Assembly (NCBI GenBank): GCA_017453705.1
Contig: JAFTEK010000277.1
Span: forward strand, 1-7,683
Direction of reading: 5' to 3'
Length of the DNA stretch: 7,683 nucleotides
DNA from: Treponema sp.
GTDB lineage: Bacteria > Spirochaetota > Spirochaetia > Treponematales > Treponemataceae
The stretch's first letter is position 1, and each line of letters starts with the position of its first letter. The notes below the pieces were generated by a model, which saw nothing but the letters and a program-made list of their open reading frames with translations, had not been told where the DNA came from and searched no databases. Shown one piece after another: positions 5,832 to 7,683 of this stretch. The position numbers and the translations under genes were made by a program.

Positions 5832-7683
5832 TCAGGAACGAAGGCTGGCTTCTTCCATTTCCTTCTTTGTCTTTGATTTTGAAGCGGGCTTTTTTGCCGT
5901 TGTTTTCTTTGCTGCAGGCTTTTTGTCGGAAGCAACTGTGCTTTCCGCCGTCTTTTTGGCTGCAGGCTTCTTTACGGCTACCTTTGCCTTCGTTTCTTTC
6001 TTTGCCGGGCGAATTGCCTCGGTGAACTTCTCGCACTGGTACTCGGCTCCGTCACGCGCGGTGCAGAGGGTCTTGTAGAGCTTGAAGATGTTGTTCCGCA
6101 TTATGCGGGGGCTGTACATGGAGATGGCGGCGAGCAGGTACCAGAGGGTCAGATCCATCTTCTCCTTGTTGAACCAGCGGATTCCGTTGAAGTCATTTGC
6201 TCCTGTAAGGGAGAAGGCTCTTTCTCCGTAAGTCAGTTCCTTGGCTGTCTCGTAGGCTGAGTTCAGGTAGCTGGCAGCTCCGAAATTCAGGCTGCGGACT
6301 GACATAAGCTCGAAGATGTTCAAGAAGGTTTCCTTCATGCCGTCAGCCTTGAGTCCTGCCTGTGTCAGGTATTCGGTAAGCTTCCTGGCATATCCCCACT
6401 TGCGCAGGCACTTCTTTCCCGCTGATGAGACCATCGCGAATGCCATGAGTATGTCCGGGGCGTTGGCAGAGCCCTTGGGGCCATTGACAAGCTCCTGCTC
6501 AAAGGGCGACTCCTGCTTGGCATAGCTTTCATAAAGGAATTCTATCTGGGTCTTGAATGCAGTCCATCGCTCTGTCGCTGTCGCGGTGACGGACTTCTTG
6601 CTGTTTCGCTTTTCCTTCTGGCTGGGAGCGGTCTTGCTTGTCTTTTCATCAAGTTCCGCGACTTCCTTTGCGACTTCCTCCTCCTTCGCATAGTAGGCGA
6701 GGGCGGCATCCTTCACGGAGTCAAAAAGTTCCTTGAGTACTGGGCGTCTGGCTTTCTTTTCCTTAAGCTCCTCGTCAGTCGCAAAGAGATTGTGCATCTC
6801 GTTCAAGAAGTCCGGCGTGGCGAATTTCTCCAGCATGGCGTAGAGGTCTTTGTAGCGGTACTCCTCCCACGCCACGTCTAGATCCTCGCAGCCACGCCCG
6901 TTAAGCAGCTCGTGGAGCTTGGCGTACTTGCCTTCCACCGTGTCCTCGACCTGTTTCACGTCCAGATAAACCTGATACTCAAATCCGTTGAGGGCGACGA
7001 ACATTCCCTGATTTATGATGTCATCGCTCTTGCGCACATACCATAGGTTGTTTTTGTGCTCGCGGAAGATGCAGTAGTTCTTCCAGCCGGGACTGAGCAA
7101 AAGGCCTTCGGAAAGGGTCTTGGAAACCTCGGTCTTGTCGTTGTCACCGCTGCCTGTCTTGACGGCATAAGCGCATGACTGCTTAATCCAGCCCTGCGCC
7201 CGCTCATACTTATTATTATAGAATACAATCGTGCGCTCCTTGCCGGAGCCGTTGGAGTAGGCGAATATATTCTCGTTGACGTGGCCGTTGTCCCACACGT
7301 CGTAGAAAAGGAAGTTGTCCACGCCGGAGAAAAGGTAGCGTCGGTGCATGAGAGGGAAGATGTCCGTCCAGTGCCGGTGGACAAGCCCCTCGTCCTGCAC
7401 CTCGTCACGGTAGGCGCGGGTGTATTCCATGCCGTACTTCTCCTCGAATCCTTCTATCTGTCCGTGACCGAACATCGGAAGTCCCGGCATTGTCACCATG
7501 AGGGTACATACACCAAAGTATTTGTCACCCTTGCCAAACTGGGCTACGGCTGTCTCCTCGTCGGGGTTGTTCATGAAGTTGACGAATCGTTTAAGAACCT
7601 GCGGGTCAAATTTTATCGTGTTCTTAACCGTGTCGCGGTACTTCTGGTTCTCCTCTTTCTTGAGCATGTTCATGAAAGCCGAG
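5832..7683 (-). CDS. GH13 alpha-amylase-like protein, C-terminal part, with helical domain and H1-like tail; 5'-truncated
   Basis: The reading frame is open to the window end (residues SAF precede the ATG at 7673), so the start lies outside. Numbered from that ATG, residues 28-82 are the end of a GH13 catalytic barrel: FVNFMNNPDEE matches conserved region IV with D38 as the likely transition-state-stabilising aspartate, and MPGLPMFGHGQ (62-72) matches the following strand. The histidine normally before that aspartate is replaced by P37. Residues 130-240 look like a beta-rich C-terminal domain, 244-345 are helical and charged, 345-365 a low-complexity linker, 366-550 a helical domain I do not recognise, and 556-604 a Lys/Ala/Pro-rich tail. 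The nucleophile and acid/base residues are not in the window, so activity cannot be judged. The likely role is alpha-glucan hydrolysis or transfer. Whether it is secreted cannot be seen. Confidence 0.8.
   Translation of the reverse strand, partial: SAFMNMLKKEENQKYRDTVKNTIKFDPQVLKRFVNFMNNPDEETAVAQFGKGDKYFGVCTLMVTMPGLPMFGHGQIEGFEEKYGMEYTRAYRDEVQDEGLVHRHWTDIFPLMHRRYLFSGVDNFLFYDVWDNGHVNENIFAYSNGSGKERTIVFYNNKYERAQGWIKQSCAYAVKTGSGDNDKTEVSKTLSEGLLLSPGWKNYCIFREHKNNLWYVRKSDDIINQGMFVALNGFEYQVYLDVKQVEDTVEGKYAKLHELLNGRGCEDLDVAWEEYRYKDLYAMLEKFATPDFLNEMHNLFATDEELKEKKARRPVLKELFDSVKDAALAYYAKEEEVAKEVAELDEKTSKTAPSQKEKRNSKKSVTATATERWTAFKTQIEFLYESYAKQESPFEQELVNGPKGSANAPDILMAFAMVSSAGKKCLRKWGYARKLTEYLTQAGLKADGMKETFLNIFELMSVRSLNFGAASYLNSAYETAKELTYGERAFSLTGANDFNGIRWFNKEKMDLTLWYLLAAISMYSPRIMRNNIFKLYKTLCTARDGAEYQCEKFTEAIRPAKKETKAKVAVKKPAAKKTAESTVASDKKPAAKKTTAKKPASKSKTKKEMEEASLRS
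5862..6008 (-). repeat. Lysine/alanine/proline-rich, histone H1-like tail of the GH13 protein
   Basis: This codes for residues 556-604. The motif KKPAAKK occurs twice (residues 568-574 at 5952-5972 and 584-590 at 5904-5924), followed by the shorter variant KKPAS. The composition (mainly K, A, T, P and S) is that of eukaryotic H1 tails and bacterial H1-like proteins. It is in frame with the upstream domain, and the protein then ends with the acidic EMEEASLRS. Such tails usually bind nucleic acids or other polyanions; attached to a glycoside hydrolase-like protein its role is unknown. Confidence 0.8.

Noticed and set aside
5862..6008. Separate small H1-like gene at the end of the GH13 reading frame
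   Set aside because: The frame is continuous with the upstream domain, with no ribosome site or start codon at the tail.

Overview
The window holds five protein-coding genes, of which the first and last run off the ends, and no rRNA, tRNA, insertion sequence or CRISPR array that I can see. Several traits suggest a spirochaete, probably a Treponema from a host-associated or anaerobic habitat: a Lon protease with a long charged insert, a CBS/DRTGG-type family II pyrophosphatase, a methionine aminopeptidase with a diverged substrate loop, and a GH13-like protein of an unusual form. This is inferred from protein character recalled from the family; no marker gene here proves it. Base composition looks even across the window, with no sign of recent transfer.

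Layout: (1) 1-1715 (+), Lon protease without its N-terminal domain, which lies upstream of the window. (2) 1716-1849, a gap with three successive hairpins. (3) 1850-2995 (+), an M24 Xaa-Pro peptidase with a GTG start and a strong ribosome binding site. (4) 2996-3039, a short convergent gap with a palindrome and a GC-rich hairpin. (5) 3040-4692 (-), a family II (DHH) inorganic pyrophosphatase with a CBS-DRTGG-CBS regulatory insert. (6) 4693-4949, a 257-bp divergent promoter region with nested inverted repeats, a GC-rich hairpin and short direct repeats. (7) 4950-5732 (+), type I methionine aminopeptidase. (8) 5733-5831, a convergent gap with two hairpins. (9) 5832-7683 (-), the C-terminal part of a GH13 (alpha-amylase-like) protein with a helical domain of unknown function and a lysine/alanine/proline-rich, histone H1-like tail.

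Working together: three of the five genes act in protein turnover or maturation. Lon degrades damaged and regulatory proteins, the Xaa-Pro peptidase handles proline-containing peptides, and Map removes initiator methionine. The pyrophosphatase pulls biosynthetic reactions forward and probably senses adenine nucleotides. The GH13-like protein points to alpha-glucan metabolism. Only lon and the Xaa-Pro peptidase share a direction without a convergent gene between them, and the hairpins between them suggest separate or attenuated transcription. The most interesting points are the H1-like tail and the altered GH13 motif of the last gene, the charged insert in Lon, the structured divergent region, and a possibly leaderless pyrophosphatase transcript. 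I found no clear evidence of a wholly new multi-gene system.
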